Source: Peribacillus frigoritolerans (GTDB lineage Bacteria > Bacillota > Bacilli > Bacillales > DSM-1321). Taken from it: 64,000 nt of DNA. The position numbers and the translations under genes are program-made. The DNA lies in NCBI RefSeq assembly GCF_040250305.1, contig NZ_CP158190.1, positions 1,334,001-1,398,000 on the forward strand. The letters run 5' to 3'. The notes under the pieces were generated by a model. The model was not told the origin of the DNA. It saw only the letters and a list, made by a program, of their open reading frames with translations, and did not search any database. Position 1 is the stretch's first letter. Every line of letters begins with the position of its first letter. Of the stretch, positions 1 through 9,546 are shown one piece after another.

Positions 1-389
1 GACTTGTACTGGATCATTCAAATGTCATTCAAATGATGGATACCTCACTTGATATTGAAAATCCTGGTAAGTCGGATATCATTCCAGCTGGATTTAAAAA
101 GGACGGATCGCTCCTTGCGGCTTCCAAAGTTGCAAGCAGGGAAGAGTTTTCGCTTCTGAATCATCATGTGCGCCGTATTTATCAGGAGGCTGGTGATCGA
201 ATGGTCGATGGTGATGTCGATATAACGCCATACAAACTAAAGGAAAAAACGCCGTGTACCTTCTGTTCCTTTAAATCTGTATGCCAATTCGACCAGTCAC
301 TGGAGGAGAACCAATTCAGGAATTTGGCACAGAAAAAACAAAATGATGTTCTTAAGCTATTAAGGGGGGAGGGTGAGAGCGATGAGTAA
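1..389 (+). CDS. addB: AddB, ATP-dependent deoxyribonuclease subunit B (3' end only)
   Basis: The gene enters from the left edge in frame 3, so only about the last 128 residues are present. AddB is the partner of AddA in the Bacillus helicase-nuclease that resects double-strand breaks, the counterpart of RecBCD. The visible C-terminal part has the cysteine pattern CTFCSFKSVC (C-x2-C-x5-C) about 32 residues from the end. In AddB this supplies three of the four ligands of an iron-sulfur cluster that pins the nuclease domain to DNA. The gene overlaps the addA start by 8 bases, which indicates translational coupling. The identification is firm although the helicase-like N-terminus is outside the window. 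Confidence 0.93.
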   Translation, partial: LVLDHSNVIQMMDTSLDIENPGKSDIIPAGFKKDGSLLAASKVASREEFSLLNHHVRRIYQEAGDRMVDGDVDITPYKLKEKTPCTFCSFKSVCQFDQSLEENQFRNLAQKKQNDVLKLLRGEGESDE

Positions 390-3300
390 AACGAAAATTC
401 CTGCTCTGCCAGGAGACGTGACTTGGACGGAAGATCAATGGAAGGCGATATGGGCTAAAGATCAGGACATTCTGGTTGCGGCCGCAGCAGGCTCAGGGAA
501 AACAGCGGTGCTGGTCAACCGGATCATTCAAAAAGTCATTTCAGAAGAAGATCCAATCGATGTTGATGAACTGCTTGTCGTTACATTTACCAATGCCTCA
601 GCTGCCGAGATGCGTCATCGGATAAGTGAGGCATTAGAAAAAGCGATCAATGATAATCCGCATTCACAGCATTTGCGTAAGCAGTTGAGCTTGATTAATC
701 GTGCTTCGATTTCCACGCTTCATTCCTTTTGTTTAGAGGTGATCAGGAAGTATTATTATCTGACGGATATCGACCCGGGCTTCCGGATTGCAGATTCTAC
801 GGAGATCCAATTGCTTCGTGATGAAGTGATGGAAGAGCTTTTCGAGGAGCAGTATGGGCAAAGTGATAATGAAGAGTTCTTTAATTTGGTTGATGCTTTC
901 ACTAGCGATCGAAACGATGATGCACTTCAGAATATCGTTCGATCGCTGCATGATTTTTCACAATCGAATCCAGACCCGGACCGATGGCTTGATGGTGCCG
1001 CCAGCATGTATGAGCTGGCAGATGATGATGGGATTGATGATCTTTCGTTTATCGATTCATTGAAGTTCGATATCGGTTTACAATTGGACACCTCCAGGGA
1101 TTTATTGGAACGCTCGCTTGCGTTGACAAAAATCCCTGGGGGGCCGGCACCAAGGGCTGAAAACTATATAGCCGATCTTGCCATGGTTGCTAAACTTTCA
1201 GAGTTGAAGGACCAATCCTGGAATGCTCTTTATGAAGAAATCCAAAACGTGAAATTTGGGACGGCAAAACGCCTTTCTGGTGCGGAGTTTATCAAAGAAA
1301 TTACGGATGAGGCTACCAAGTACCGTGATAAGGCGAAGAAAATCATCAAATCGTTACAGGAAGAGTTATTTACCCGTAAACCGGAAAGCTACTTGAGGGA
1401 TATAAGGGAGCTCAAGGGATATGTCGATACACTTGTAATGCTTGTTAAACGGTTTGACGAAAGATTCTTTGCTGCAAAAGCAGAAAAGAACTTGGTGGAT
1501 TTCGCCGATTTGGAACATTATTGTCTTCAAATTTTGACAGGGGAAACGGTGGATGGTGAACGAAAACCTTCAGCGGCAGCCATTGAATACAGGAACCAGT
1601 TCAAAGAGGTGCTAGTGGATGAGTACCAGGATACTAACCTGGTTCAGGAATCCATTTTAAAACTTGTGACGGCAGACGGCGAATATGATGGGAATCTTTT
1701 CATGGTAGGCGATGTCAAGCAGTCCATTTACCGGTTCAGGCTTGCGGAACCGAATCTCTTCCTTGGAAAATACACACGTTTTACCCATGATGGTGTTGAT
1801 TCCGGACTGAAAATTGATTTAAACCGCAATTTCCGGAGCCGAAAAGAAGTTCTCGATGGGACCAATTTCTTGTTTCAACAGTTGATGGGCATTACTGTCG
1901 GTGAGATTGATTATGATGAAGATGCCCAATTGAAAAAAGGCGCCCCATATCCCGAAGACGATCCAAACCCGATCGAACTCCATTTAATTGACGGAACAGC
2001 CGATCCGGAAGCACATTCGGAAATGGAAGGATCGGATGGCGGGTTTGAGGCCGAGGAGCTTGAAAAAGCGCAGCTCGAAGCAAGGCAGATGGCAAAGCTC
2101 ATTAAAAAGGCTATAAGCGAAAAGCAACGGATATATGATACGAAAACCAAAAAGTACCGATCTGCCACCTATCGGGACATGGTCATTCTTCTTCGTTCGA
2201 TGCCATGGGCACCGCAAATCATGGAGGAATTTAAAAAACAAGGGATTCCAGTCTATGCCAATTTATCAACAGGGTATTTTGAAGCGACCGAAGTGGCCAT
2301 CATGATTTCCCTATTGAAGGTGATTGATAATCCGCAACAGGATATCCCATTGGCATCCGTTCTCCGTTCACCCATCGTCGGACTGGATGAAGAAGAGATG
2401 TCACAGGTGCGTTTATTCCATACAGGGAGCTACTACGAAGCGCTAGCTGATTTTTACAGAAAGAGTGACCCGGAAGAACATCCGGGGCTTTATGAAAAGG
2501 CTACTGCTTTTTATAAAAAACTAGTGAAGTGGAGGAAGCTTGCCAGGCAGGAGGCATTATCAGATTTGATCTGGCTGCTATACCGCGAAACGCAGTTTTA
2601 TGATTTTGCAGGTGGGATGCCGGGCGGCAAACAGCGTCAGGCCAATTTAAGAGCGCTGTATGACAGGGCAAGGCAATATGAAGCAAGTTCATTCCGCGGT
2701 CTGTTCCGTTTCTTGCGTTTCATAGAAAGGATGCAAGAACGCGGAGATGATTTAGGGGCAGCTCGTGCTTTAGGAGAACAGGAAGATGTAGTCCGGCTGA
2801 TGACGATTCACTCGTCAAAGGGGCTTGAGTTCCCGATCGTGTTCATTGCCGGTCTTTCCAAGCAATTCAATATGATGGATTTACGCAAGCCCTATTTACT
2901 GGATAAGGATTATGGCTTTGCGGCAAAGTATGTTAATTCCGAATTACGGATAACTTATCCATCCCTCCCTCAATTGGCTTTTAAGAAAAAAAAGCAGCTT
3001 GAATTAATTGCCGAGGAGATGCGTGTCCTCTACGTGGCTCTAACGAGGGCTAAGGAAAAGCTTTATTTGATTGCCAGTATCAATGATGCAGAAAAAACGC
3101 AGCAGAACTGGGAAAGTAATGCGGCACATGGAGATTGGCTATTGAAGGACTATGTACGGGCAGGTGCAAAAAGTTATCTTGATTGGATTGGTCCATCCCT
3201 TGTCCGCCATCGGGATTCTCTTGGGGCTGCAGGTCTTGGCTTGGAAATGGAATCACACCCATCGAATTGGTCCATTTCCGTCATTCCAAGTGAAGAGCTT

Positions 3301-4122
3301 GCTGTTCTGGATGAGGAAGAGGCACTGGTTCAAGAGCAAATGCTTGAACATGTCCAGAAATCGGAGAAGGTCAGTATCGTTTCCGAGTTTTATGATGATA
3401 TCAAGAAACAGCTTGAGTGGGAGTACCCCGAGCATGAGGCGACGGTGTATCGTTCCAAGCAATCCGTTTCTGAACTAAAACGTCAATATGAACTAAAGGA
3501 CGAGCAAAGCTCCACAGAGCTATTGCGTAAATTTAAGCGGCCTATCACGAAGCGGCCGACTTTCATGCAAGAAAAGTCACTGACTCCTGCTGAAAGGGGT
3601 ACGATTACACATTTAGTCATGCAGCATATTGATTTATCTAAAGAGATTACCATTCAGTCGATTCAGGAACTGATGGTTGACTTGATTCAACGTGAGCTGT
3701 TGACGGAGGAACAGAAAGAAGCTGTGGACCCTGAGACGATCGTCGATTTCTTTGACAGTGAAATCGGACAAAGAATGCTAGAGGCCGTGAACCTTCGCCG
3801 TGAAGTGCCATTTACGATGTCGCTGCCTGCAAAGGAAGCTTACAGCGATTGGGCAGCTGGAGATGAAGAGATACTAATCCAAGGTGTTATTGATTGTATC
3901 TTTGAGGATGAACAAGGTCTTGTGCTTCTCGATTATAAAACGGATACAATCACCGGACGTTTTGCCAGCGGGTATGAAGGGGCAAAAGAGATTCTTGCCG
4001 ATCGATACCGGATGCAGCTTCAGCTTTATACGCGGGCTGTTGAAGGGATCATGAATAAGAAGGTAACCGGCCGTTACTTGTTTTTCTTTGACGGCTCGCA
4101 TTTATTGGAAGTAAAAGAGTGA
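382..4122 (+). CDS. addA: AddA, helicase-nuclease subunit A
   Basis: This is a UvrD/Rep-type superfamily 1A helicase fused to a C-terminal RecB-family nuclease, of 1246 residues (B. subtilis AddA is about 1230). Walker A is AAAAGSGKT with Lys near residue 40, and the Walker B stretch is VDEYQDTN. The nuclease core near the C-terminus reads [10 protein letters not shown] then LLDYKTD, which gives the Asp and Asp-x-Lys residues expected of the family. The ATG at 382 is preferred over the GTG at 373, because the GTG lies inside the strong GGGGGGAGGG ribosome-binding site that fits the ATG. With AddB it processes DNA ends for RecA-dependent repair. A terminator follows directly. Confidence 0.96.
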   Translation: MSKTKIPALPGDVTWTEDQWKAIWAKDQDILVAAAAGSGKTAVLVNRIIQKVISEEDPIDVDELLVVTFTNASAAEMRHRISEALEKAINDNPHSQHLRKQLSLINRASISTLHSFCLEVIRKYYYLTDIDPGFRIADSTEIQLLRDEVMEELFEEQYGQSDNEEFFNLVDAFTSDRNDDALQNIVRSLHDFSQSNPDPDRWLDGAASMYELADDDGIDDLSFIDSLKFDIGLQLDTSRDLLERSLALTKIPGGPAPRAENYIADLAMVAKLSELKDQSWNALYEEIQNVKFGTAKRLSGAEFIKEITDEATKYRDKAKKIIKSLQEELFTRKPESYLRDIRELKGYVDTLVMLVKRFDERFFAAKAEKNLVDFADLEHYCLQILTGETVDGERKPSAAAIEYRNQFKEVLVDEYQDTNLVQESILKLVTADGEYDGNLFMVGDVKQSIYRFRLAEPNLFLGKYTRFTHDGVDSGLKIDLNRNFRSRKEVLDGTNFLFQQLMGITVGEIDYDEDAQLKKGAPYPEDDPNPIELHLIDGTADPEAHSEMEGSDGGFEAEELEKAQLEARQMAKLIKKAISEKQRIYDTKTKKYRSATYRDMVILLRSMPWAPQIMEEFKKQGIPVYANLSTGYFEATEVAIMISLLKVIDNPQQDIPLASVLRSPIVGLDEEEMSQVRLFHTGSYYEALADFYRKSDPEEHPGLYEKATAFYKKLVKWRKLARQEALSDLIWLLYRETQFYDFAGGMPGGKQRQANLRALYDRARQYEASSFRGLFRFLRFIERMQERGDDLGAARALGEQEDVVRLMTIHSSKGLEFPIVFIAGLSKQFNMMDLRKPYLLDKDYGFAAKYVNSELRITYPSLPQLAFKKKKQLELIAEEMRVLYVALTRAKEKLYLIASINDAEKTQQNWESNAAHGDWLLKDYVRAGAKSYLDWIGPSLVRHRDSLGAAGLGLEMESHPSNWSISVIPSEELAVLDEEEALVQEQMLEHVQKSEKVSIVSEFYDDIKKQLEWEYPEHEATVYRSKQSVSELKRQYELKDEQSSTELLRKFKRPITKRPTFMQEKSLTPAERGTITHLVMQHIDLSKEITIQSIQELMVDLIQRELLTEEQKEAVDPETIVDFFDSEIGQRMLEAVNLRREVPFTMSLPAKEAYSDWAAGDEEILIQGVIDCIFEDEQGLVLLDYKTDTITGRFASGYEGAKEILADRYRMQLQLYTRAVEGIMNKKVTGRYLFFFDGSHLLEVKE

Positions 4123-4124
4123 AG

Positions 4125-4154
4125 GAGTGTCCCATAAGTGGGACGCTTCTTTTT
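4125..4154 (+). terminator. Rho-independent terminator after addA
   Basis: A 10-bp stem (one arm 4125-4134, the other 4139-4148, two G-U pairs) closes a TAAG loop and runs into TTCTTTTT. It starts three bases after the addA stop. It also shows that the longer upstream reading frame for the next gene, starting at 4127, is not a real extension. Confidence 0.8.
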
Positions 4155-4174
4155 GGATAAATAAACAGAATAGT

Positions 4175-4202
4175 TTGAAAAGATATAATTGCTTACTATA
4201 TA
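4175..4202 (+). promoter_or_regulatory. Possible sigma-A promoter for trpB
   Basis: TTGAAA at 4175-4180 and TATATA at 4197-4202 are separated by 16 bp and lie between the addA terminator and trpB. The match is moderate. The position is right because trpB must have its own promoter if the terminator works. No T-box, TRAP-type repeats or riboswitch fold was seen in this leader. Confidence 0.4.
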
Positions 4203-4243
4203 CTAGTGGAGAAAAATACCTTTTTAAAGGAGTAGAGAAGAGT

Positions 4244-5407
4244 ATGACGAGTGAGATCAAGAGCAAGGGATATTTTGGTGAGTTCGGCGGAAGCTTTGTA
4301 CCGGGTGAACTTCAGGAAGTTATGGATATTTTAGAAACGGAATTCCTGAAATATAAGGATGACCCGGAATTCATTGAGGAATTTCAATATTATTTGAAAG
4401 AATATGTCGGACGCGAAAACCCGTTAACACTTGCAAAGAATTTAACGAAAAAGGTTGGCGGGGCAAAAATATACTTGAAGCGTGAAGACCTGAATCATAC
4501 AGGTGCTCACAAAATTAATAATGCGATTGGACAAATCCTGCTCGCTAAACGGATGGGTGCTAAACGCATCATCGCAGAAACTGGCGCTGGACAGCATGGT
4601 GTGGCGACTGCGACTGCATGTGCGATGTTTGGCATGGAGTGTGTGATTTATATGGGTAAGCTGGATACGGAGAGGCAGGCATTGAATGTCTTTCGGATGG
4701 AATTGCTGGGGGCAAAAGTCGTAGCGGTCGAAAAGGGACAGGGTCGATTGAAGGATGCCGTTGATGAGGCATTGAATGATTTGGTGCAAAACTATGAAAA
4801 TACTTTTTACTTGCTTGGTTCAGCAGTGGGACCACACCCATATCCAACGATCGTTAAACATTTCCAATCAATCATAAGTGAAGAATCGAAGCGCCAGATC
4901 CATGAAAAGGAAGGAAAACTGCCAACTGCCATCATTGCTTGTGCAGGAGGGGGAAGTAATGCGATCGGTGCTTTTGCTCATTATATTGATGAAGACAATG
5001 TCCGTTTAATTGGTGTAGAGCCAATTGAAGCCCCAAGTATTTCTCAAGGTGTCCCGGCAGTATTGCACGGATTCAAAAGTTTGACGTTAGTGGACGAACA
5101 AGGGGAACCAAAACCGACATTCTCCATAGCTGCAGGTTTGGATTACCCGAGCGTGGGACCCGAGCATAGTTTTTTGAAAGAAAGCGGACGAGCGGAGTAT
5201 GTGACGGTAAAAGGGGAAGAAGCTCTTGAAGCTTTTCAGGTATTATCCAAAACAGAGGGCATCATTCCGGCTCTCGAAAGCTCACATGCTCTAGCTCACG
5301 CCATGAAGCTCGCAAAAGAGTTAACAAGAGATGATATACTGATCGTTAATTTATCAGGCAGGGGAGACAAAGATGTTGAGCAAGTATTTAACATGTTAGA
5401 GAAATAA
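4244..5407 (+). CDS. trpB: Tryptophan synthase beta chain (orphan trpB)
   Basis: This PLP enzyme condenses indole with L-serine to make L-tryptophan. The 387-residue protein has the PLP-lysine motif GAHKINNA (Lys about 90), the conserved ETGAGQHG segment, GPHPYPT, and the phosphate-binding loop GGGSNAIG. The ATG at 4244 follows AAAGGAG with 11-base spacing; the frame extends upstream but that part overlaps the terminator. No trpA or other trp gene adjoins it, and strong terminators flank it on both sides, so it is a single-gene unit. It may be a second copy that salvages indole, with the main trp operon elsewhere, or the only trpB displaced from its operon; the window cannot decide. Confidence 0.9.
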   Translation: MTSEIKSKGYFGEFGGSFVPGELQEVMDILETEFLKYKDDPEFIEEFQYYLKEYVGRENPLTLAKNLTKKVGGAKIYLKREDLNHTGAHKINNAIGQILLAKRMGAKRIIAETGAGQHGVATATACAMFGMECVIYMGKLDTERQALNVFRMELLGAKVVAVEKGQGRLKDAVDEALNDLVQNYENTFYLLGSAVGPHPYPTIVKHFQSIISEESKRQIHEKEGKLPTAIIACAGGGSNAIGAFAHYIDEDNVRLIGVEPIEAPSISQGVPAVLHGFKSLTLVDEQGEPKPTFSIAAGLDYPSVGPEHSFLKESGRAEYVTVKGEEALEAFQVLSKTEGIIPALESSHALAHAMKLAKELTRDDILIVNLSGRGDKDVEQVFNMLEK

Positions 5408-5417
5408 GCCGAATTTA

Positions 5418-5445
5418 AAAGCCTCCTGGAAATGGGAGGCTTTTT
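5418..5445. terminator. Bidirectional terminator between trpB and gerPF
   Basis: The arms GCCTCC (5421-5426) and GGAGGC (5435-5440) are flanked by AAAA on the left and TTTTT on the right, so the hairpin can end both trpB (plus) and the gerP operon (minus). Confidence 0.8.
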
Positions 5446-5451
5446 CTATGA

Positions 5452-5670
5452 CTAATTATTCCCTGTAATGGGTTGGTCGACCCCATTGACATCAAGGACG
5501 TTGCTTCCATTCAGGCCATTGGCCGTAAAAACGATTGCAGCCGTGTTCCCTGAGCCGGATCCGCTAACGGATTTGGAGGAAGACTTAGGGGAAATGACGG
5601 CGCAATCACCGAATAACAGATTTCCTTGAGCGACATTAAATACTTGAACTGGGCCGATAATGGCGGGCAT
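5452..5670 (-). CDS. gerPF: Spore germination protein GerPF
   Basis: This 72-residue protein belongs to the small GerPA/GerPF family. It begins MPAIIGPVQVFNV and continues with the family pattern of a short beta-rich domain (LLFGDCAVISPKSSSK) and a Gly/Ser-rich turn. GerP proteins are made in the mother cell and are needed for germinants to pass the spore coat. It is the last gene of a six-gene minus-strand operon, 21 bases after gerPE, with a strong AAAGGAGGGG ribosome-binding site. Confidence 0.88.
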   Translation of the reverse strand: MPAIIGPVQVFNVAQGNLLFGDCAVISPKSSSKSVSGSGSGNTAAIVFTANGLNGSNVLDVNGVDQPITGNN

Positions 5671-5691
5671 ATGAACCCCTCCTTTTAAAAT

Positions 5692-6099
5692 TTAAGTGTT
5701 GTTGGTTGAATCATCGATTGGTGTCTCTTCGGGTTTTTTAGGAACATCCCGAATATGCTTCACTCTTGATTCCATACGTGCATGGCCTACGTTCCCCACA
5801 CCAACGACAGATGAGGCTGATATCCCGATTATATTGATATTGCCGACCCGTATGAAGGGATTAGGATTTGAAAAACTTGATATGACTGGTTCATTCAATC
5901 TCGGGATATAAAGTGGTTTCTTAAAAATGTCATAGTTCTCGAAATGAATATCCGCTGAATCGAAAGTTTCACTTTTCTTCTGAACGGCTATAGCCAGGGC
6001 ATTTCCATCTATATATGAAGTATCCCCAATTTGCAGGGTGGAGCTGAATGATACCGTGTCGGATAATAAAGATTTTACTTTTGATATTCTAGAAAACAT
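5692..6099 (-). CDS. gerPE: Spore germination protein GerPE
   Basis: The protein has 135 residues, close to B. subtilis GerPE. It has the family's opening MFSRISKVKSL and a mid-region SFSNPNPFIRVGNINIIGISASSVVGVGN. No signal peptide or membrane segment is visible, as expected for a coat-associated mother-cell protein. It starts five bases after the gerPD stop and precedes gerPF. Its identity rests on sequence resemblance and on its place in the PA-PB-PC-PD-PE-PF order. Confidence 0.85.
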   Translation of the reverse strand: MFSRISKVKSLLSDTVSFSSTLQIGDTSYIDGNALAIAVQKKSETFDSADIHFENYDIFKKPLYIPRLNEPVISSFSNPNPFIRVGNINIIGISASSVVGVGNVGHARMESRVKHIRDVPKKPEETPIDDSTNNT

Positions 6100-6104
6100 G
6101 TTAT

Positions 6105-6284
6105 TTATCCTTCTGGAGAAAGAGGCACGAATGGCCCGATGATAAGGGATTCCGGCGGGGTATCGAATGCGGAAGATAATTGGACCGTTTGTACATCCCC
6201 TATGAGAAATAAAGCAGAGCTTGCTACACCGGTAATTTTTATATCACCTACACAAAGCTGGTGATTGGTTACATTAAACTCCAT
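6105..6284 (-). CDS. gerPD: Spore germination protein GerPD
   Basis: This short frame encodes 59 residues, starting MEFNVTNHQLCVGDIKITGV and ending FVPLSPEG. Both length (58-59 residues) and sequence pattern fit GerPD, with the repeated I-x-G-x-A-S-S module seen in the other small GerP proteins. The ATG overlaps the end of gerPC by 11 bases. It fills the only gap in the gerP gene order, so the operon is complete. Confidence 0.85.
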   Translation of the reverse strand: MEFNVTNHQLCVGDIKITGVASSALFLIGDVQTVQLSSAFDTPPESLIIGPFVPLSPEG

Positions 6285-6885
6285 TTGGATTTCCTCCTGT
6301 CTCGGCTTGTGAATGGGTAATGAATTGGAATAATGCAGTTTGAATATCGGATTTCACCTTTTCCCTGATCTTTTCCTTGATATTATCCCGTTGCTGCGGT
6401 GCACGTTCGGCGTAAGAAAGATTATCGAAATACATATTGATTCGTTGATGAAGCTGGCGCTCGACGTCTTGCTTAATGAAGTCATGATAAGAGGGTTCCA
6501 ATGATATTTTCAGCTGGGTTTCCGCATCGTTGATCATATTTTCCAAGTCTGAAAGTATATCGTTGTGAATTTCCTGGACGACGATTTCCCTGCCTGGAAA
6601 TAGGTTAGGTGCTGGTTGGATGGGTTGGTTGTTGACGGCAAATTCATCAATGTTGTTAAGGTCAGTTGGATTTAAACCGATATTCAATGTTCCATCTAAA
6701 GATTCGACCTTTAACTGATCGAATTTATATTCAATTTTATCCACATGGATTGGCGGTTTATTTTTCAGCTCGGCAATTTCATCTGTCAGGCGTTTGAGTT
6801 CGTGTTCAAGTTTCATGATCCGTTTATCCTGGGCTTCAAGGAAACGCTGCATTTGTATGGAATATGAATAGAGATCCTGATTCAC
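6274..6885 (-). CDS. gerPC: Spore germination protein GerPC
   Basis: This is the one large GerP protein, 203 residues (B. subtilis about 205). Residues about 10-45 form a charged heptad-like coiled coil (QMQRFLEAQDKRIMKLEHEL). The middle has VDKIEYKFDQLKVE and LDGTLNIGL, typical of GerPC, and the C-terminal half is helical. The start is GTG behind AAGGTGGGGTG. It is likely a scaffold for the small GerP proteins in the inner coat; that role is known for the family only in outline. Confidence 0.88.
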   Translation of the reverse strand: MNQDLYSYSIQMQRFLEAQDKRIMKLEHELKRLTDEIAELKNKPPIHVDKIEYKFDQLKVESLDGTLNIGLNPTDLNNIDEFAVNNQPIQPAPNLFPGREIVVQEIHNDILSDLENMINDAETQLKISLEPSYHDFIKQDVERQLHQRINMYFDNLSYAERAPQQRDNIKEKIREKVKSDIQTALFQFITHSQAETGGNPNGV

Positions 6886-6968
6886 GATTCAACACCCCAC
6901 CTTCACAATAAGTTAATCTCATATAAGACAGTATATGAAAAAGTTGGAGGTAGGTGAATGCCTATGAA

Positions 6969-7175
6969 CTAGGAGGGTGTAAACGGGACGAAACTGGTTA
7001 ATGGGATTACATCGGCTTCAATTGCGGGAGCAGGCTCAGTGAATCCACCGGTATTGGCCAATGTGGAATATGGTTTGATCACCCCGGCACTTCCTATTTG
7101 AAAAACGGATGAATTGGCGATGCTTTCAATTTTTATCATATTAATTTGTATGGTCTGGTGAATATTGAAGATCAT
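6969..7175 (-). CDS. gerPB: Spore germination protein GerPB
   Basis: The protein has 68 residues, starts MIFNIHQTIQINMIKIESIA and carries the SSVFQIGSAGVIKPYS segment typical of GerPB. AAAGGAGTCAGT precedes the ATG. It is the second gene of the operon, 21 bases after gerPA. An 83-bp gap separates it from gerPC; no convincing internal promoter was seen there. Confidence 0.85.
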   Translation of the reverse strand: MIFNIHQTIQINMIKIESIANSSVFQIGSAGVIKPYSTLANTGGFTEPAPAIEADVIPLTSFVPFTPS

Positions 7176-7196
7176 ACTGACTCCTTTCTTAAAACA

Positions 7197-7418
7197 TTAG
7201 AGATTTAAGACCAGTGGCTGATCAACACCATCTGTATCATTTGTATTCGTGGTGCTATAGGCATTATAAAGGGATATGGATTCACCCGTATTAAACGAGC
7301 CAGCACCTGCAAACGTTTTTGAGGTGGAATAGGGACTAATTTTAAAGACGTCACCAATATGGACAATTCCACTGCTACCGACGTTGATGACTTGAACGAC
7401 TCCTACGATGGCCGGCAA
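7197..7418 (-). CDS. gerPA: Spore germination protein GerPA
   Basis: First gene of the gerP operon, 73 residues when started at the TTG at 7418, the same length as B. subtilis GerPA. That TTG gives the usual family start (M)PAIVG. The upstream GTG at 7427 lies within the AAAGGGTG ribosome-binding site and is unlikely to be used. The sequence then runs VVQVINVGSSGIVHIGDVFKISPYSTSKTFAGAGSF and the DGVDQP ending shared with GerPF. It functions in the coat, giving germinants access to inner-membrane receptors. Confidence 0.87.
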   Translation of the reverse strand: MPAIVGVVQVINVGSSGIVHIGDVFKISPYSTSKTFAGAGSFNTGESISLYNAYSTTNTNDTDGVDQPLVLNL

Positions 7419-7494
7419 GAAAATCACCCTTTTTTTATTCTGGTTTTCCCCTGAATCTCAGGCCATGAGCCTATCACTGAAGGGAGTTTCAATG

Positions 7495-7521
7495 TATTGT
7501 ATGTTGACTGATGATTGATGT
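7495..7521 (-). promoter_or_regulatory. Sigma-K-type promoter of the gerP operon
   Basis: Read on the minus strand, AC (7521-7520) is followed by 16 bases and then CATACAATA (7503-7495). This matches the sigma-K consensus AC-N16/17-CATANNNTA exactly. It lies about 77 bases before the gerPA start. gerP in B. subtilis is a late mother-cell sigma-K/GerE operon, so both the sequence and the biology agree. Confidence 0.72.
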
Positions 7522-7641
7522 GATTCATCTGCCTATTAATATGTTGTTATATAACACTGGTGGATATTATTGAAATGTTATAAACAGATATGGTAATATA
7601 ATACTAATTCAGAATTTTCAAATAAAACTAGAGGTGAGGAA

Positions 7642-9234
7642 ATGAATGTACCATTAGTATTATCGCATTTCTTAGATCGAGCAGCCTTACTATATGGCGA
7701 TAAGAAAGCCATCATTGGAGATGACAAGGTATTAACCTACGCAGAATTGAACGGCCGTGTAAACCAGCTTTCAAATGGTTTAAGGGATCTTGGAGTCAAA
7801 AAGGGTGATAAGGTGGCATATTTGGCACCTAACTCAATTGAAATGCTTGAAGGCTTTTATGGGGTATTTCAGCTTGGGGCAGTAATCGTTCCCTTGAATA
7901 TCCGCTTGAAGCCTGCCGACTATGTATTCATTTTGAACCATAGCGAGTCAAAGGTCCTTTTTGTAGATCAGGAATTGTATCATCTAATTTCCCCTGTCAA
8001 GGATGAATTGGAATCGGTGGAGCACATTATCGTTCATTATAAAGATGAAGAGATAAGTGAAACCGATTACAACAATTGGCTGGAACGTTATGATGACAAG
8101 TGCTTTAACCGGGAGACCGTGGATGAAAATGATGTTTCGAGCCTCCTTTATACTAGCGGGACCACAGGGAATCCTAAAGGGGTGATGCTGACTCACCGCA
8201 ACAACTACTTACATGCCCTGGGTGCGATGCATCATTTCAGGGTCAATGACCGCGATACATATTTGCATGTACTGCCGATGTTCCACGTGAATGGGTGGGG
8301 TGCCCCATTTTATTATACGGCAAATGGTGCCACTCAAGTTTGTTTGAGGAAAACCAGCCCTGAAACGATATTTGATGCATTACAAAAGCATAAGGTTTCC
8401 ATCATGCATATGGCACCAACGGTTCTGAATTCTTTGTTTCAATATTATGAACGGAATGTTCCGAATCTCGAGCAGGATATTCGAATCGTTGTTGCGGGTT
8501 CCGCTCCGCCTCCTGCATTCGTTACAAGGGTGGAAAAAGAGTTAGGCTGGGAATTCATTCAAATTTACGGAATGACTTAATCGACACCGGTTAGTCTGAT
8601 ATCGCTGATTCGTTCTGAATTCGACGATCTTTCGGAAAAAGAAAAATACAGAATGAAGGCGAAAGCTGGGTATCCCATCATAGGCAGTGAGGTAAAGGTC
8701 ATCCATGAAAATGGTGAGGAAGTGGCCCATGATGGCGTGGATATCGGGGAGCTCATTGTCCGGAGTCATGGAGTGATGTTAGGTTATTGGAAAAATGAAG
8801 AAGCGACCAGCCAGACATTGAGAAATGGATGGCTGCATACAGGGGATATGGCCACCATCGATGAAAATGGCAATGTGGATATCGTTGACCGCAAAAAGGA
8901 TATCATCATTAGTGGCGGAGAAAATATCTCTTCCATAGAAGTGGAAGGAGTGCTCTACGAACATTCGGACATTCTTGAAGCGGCAGTCATTGCCGTTCCC
9001 CATGAAAAGTGGGGAGAGACGCCGCATGCCTTCATTGTGCCAAAAAGGGGCGTGGATTTAACGGAGGATGATATAAAGGCCTTCACACGGGAAAAACTAG
9101 CTCACTTCAAATCAGTTACCAGTGTGTCGTTCGTCGATGAGCTTCCGAAAACGGCATCGGGGAAAATACAAAAAATCCATCTCCGTAATGATTACTGGGA
9201 ATCTAAGGGGAAAACAGGCAGATTCGTCAATTGA
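7642..9234 (+). pseudogene. Acyl-CoA synthetase (AMP-forming) with in-frame stop
   Basis: The 531-codon frame is intact except for TAA at 8578-8580. Before it are the P-loop YTSGTTGNPKGVMLTHR (about residues 170-186) and IYGMT; after it, in the same frame, come STPVSL, the core motif HTGDMATIDENG, the DRKKDIIISGGENIS hinge and the catalytic-lysine motif PKTASGKIQK. Family members read YGMTE at the break, so a GAA to TAA change is the simplest explanation. Unless this is a sequencing error or is read through, the product is a 312-residue fragment lacking the C-terminal lid. The family activates medium- or long-chain fatty acids with ATP and CoA. The flanking sequence shows no other decay, so the loss is recent. 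Confidence 0.85.
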
Positions 9235-9242
9235 AGCTCGCT

Positions 9243-9273
9243 AACGCTGTTCAGAAATGATCAGCGTTTTTTT
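9243..9273 (+). terminator. Terminator after the acyl-CoA synthetase
   Basis: ACGCTG (9244-9249) pairs with CAGCGT (9262-9267), followed by seven T residues. The remainder up to the MFS gene (about 270 bases) shows no gene or clear repeat. Confidence 0.7.
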
Positions 9274-9546
9274 CTGTTTGCCCGTTCGATGGGATTCATA
9301 TTAAGCTATGAAGATATCGGATCGGATAAATGAAGATTGCGGGGGCGATATTTTTGCATTCGTAAATAAGCCGCAGTAACTCATGCCATTGTTGGATAAG
9401 GATGGTCATTCAAGAGATTGGAATTTGTTTCGGTAAAAAGCATCCTGTTTAACGAGAAAGTGTTATTATTATAAAATATTTCAAATTATTATAATTTTCA
9501 TTTTTTCATCATTTATTGTAAGAGTCTTGGATTGTGGGGGAGAGCA

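Noticed and set aside
4127..4243. N-terminal extension of TrpB by 39 residues
   Set aside because: The extension lies over the addA terminator and promoter-like sequence, and the usual TrpB length is reached from ATG 4244.
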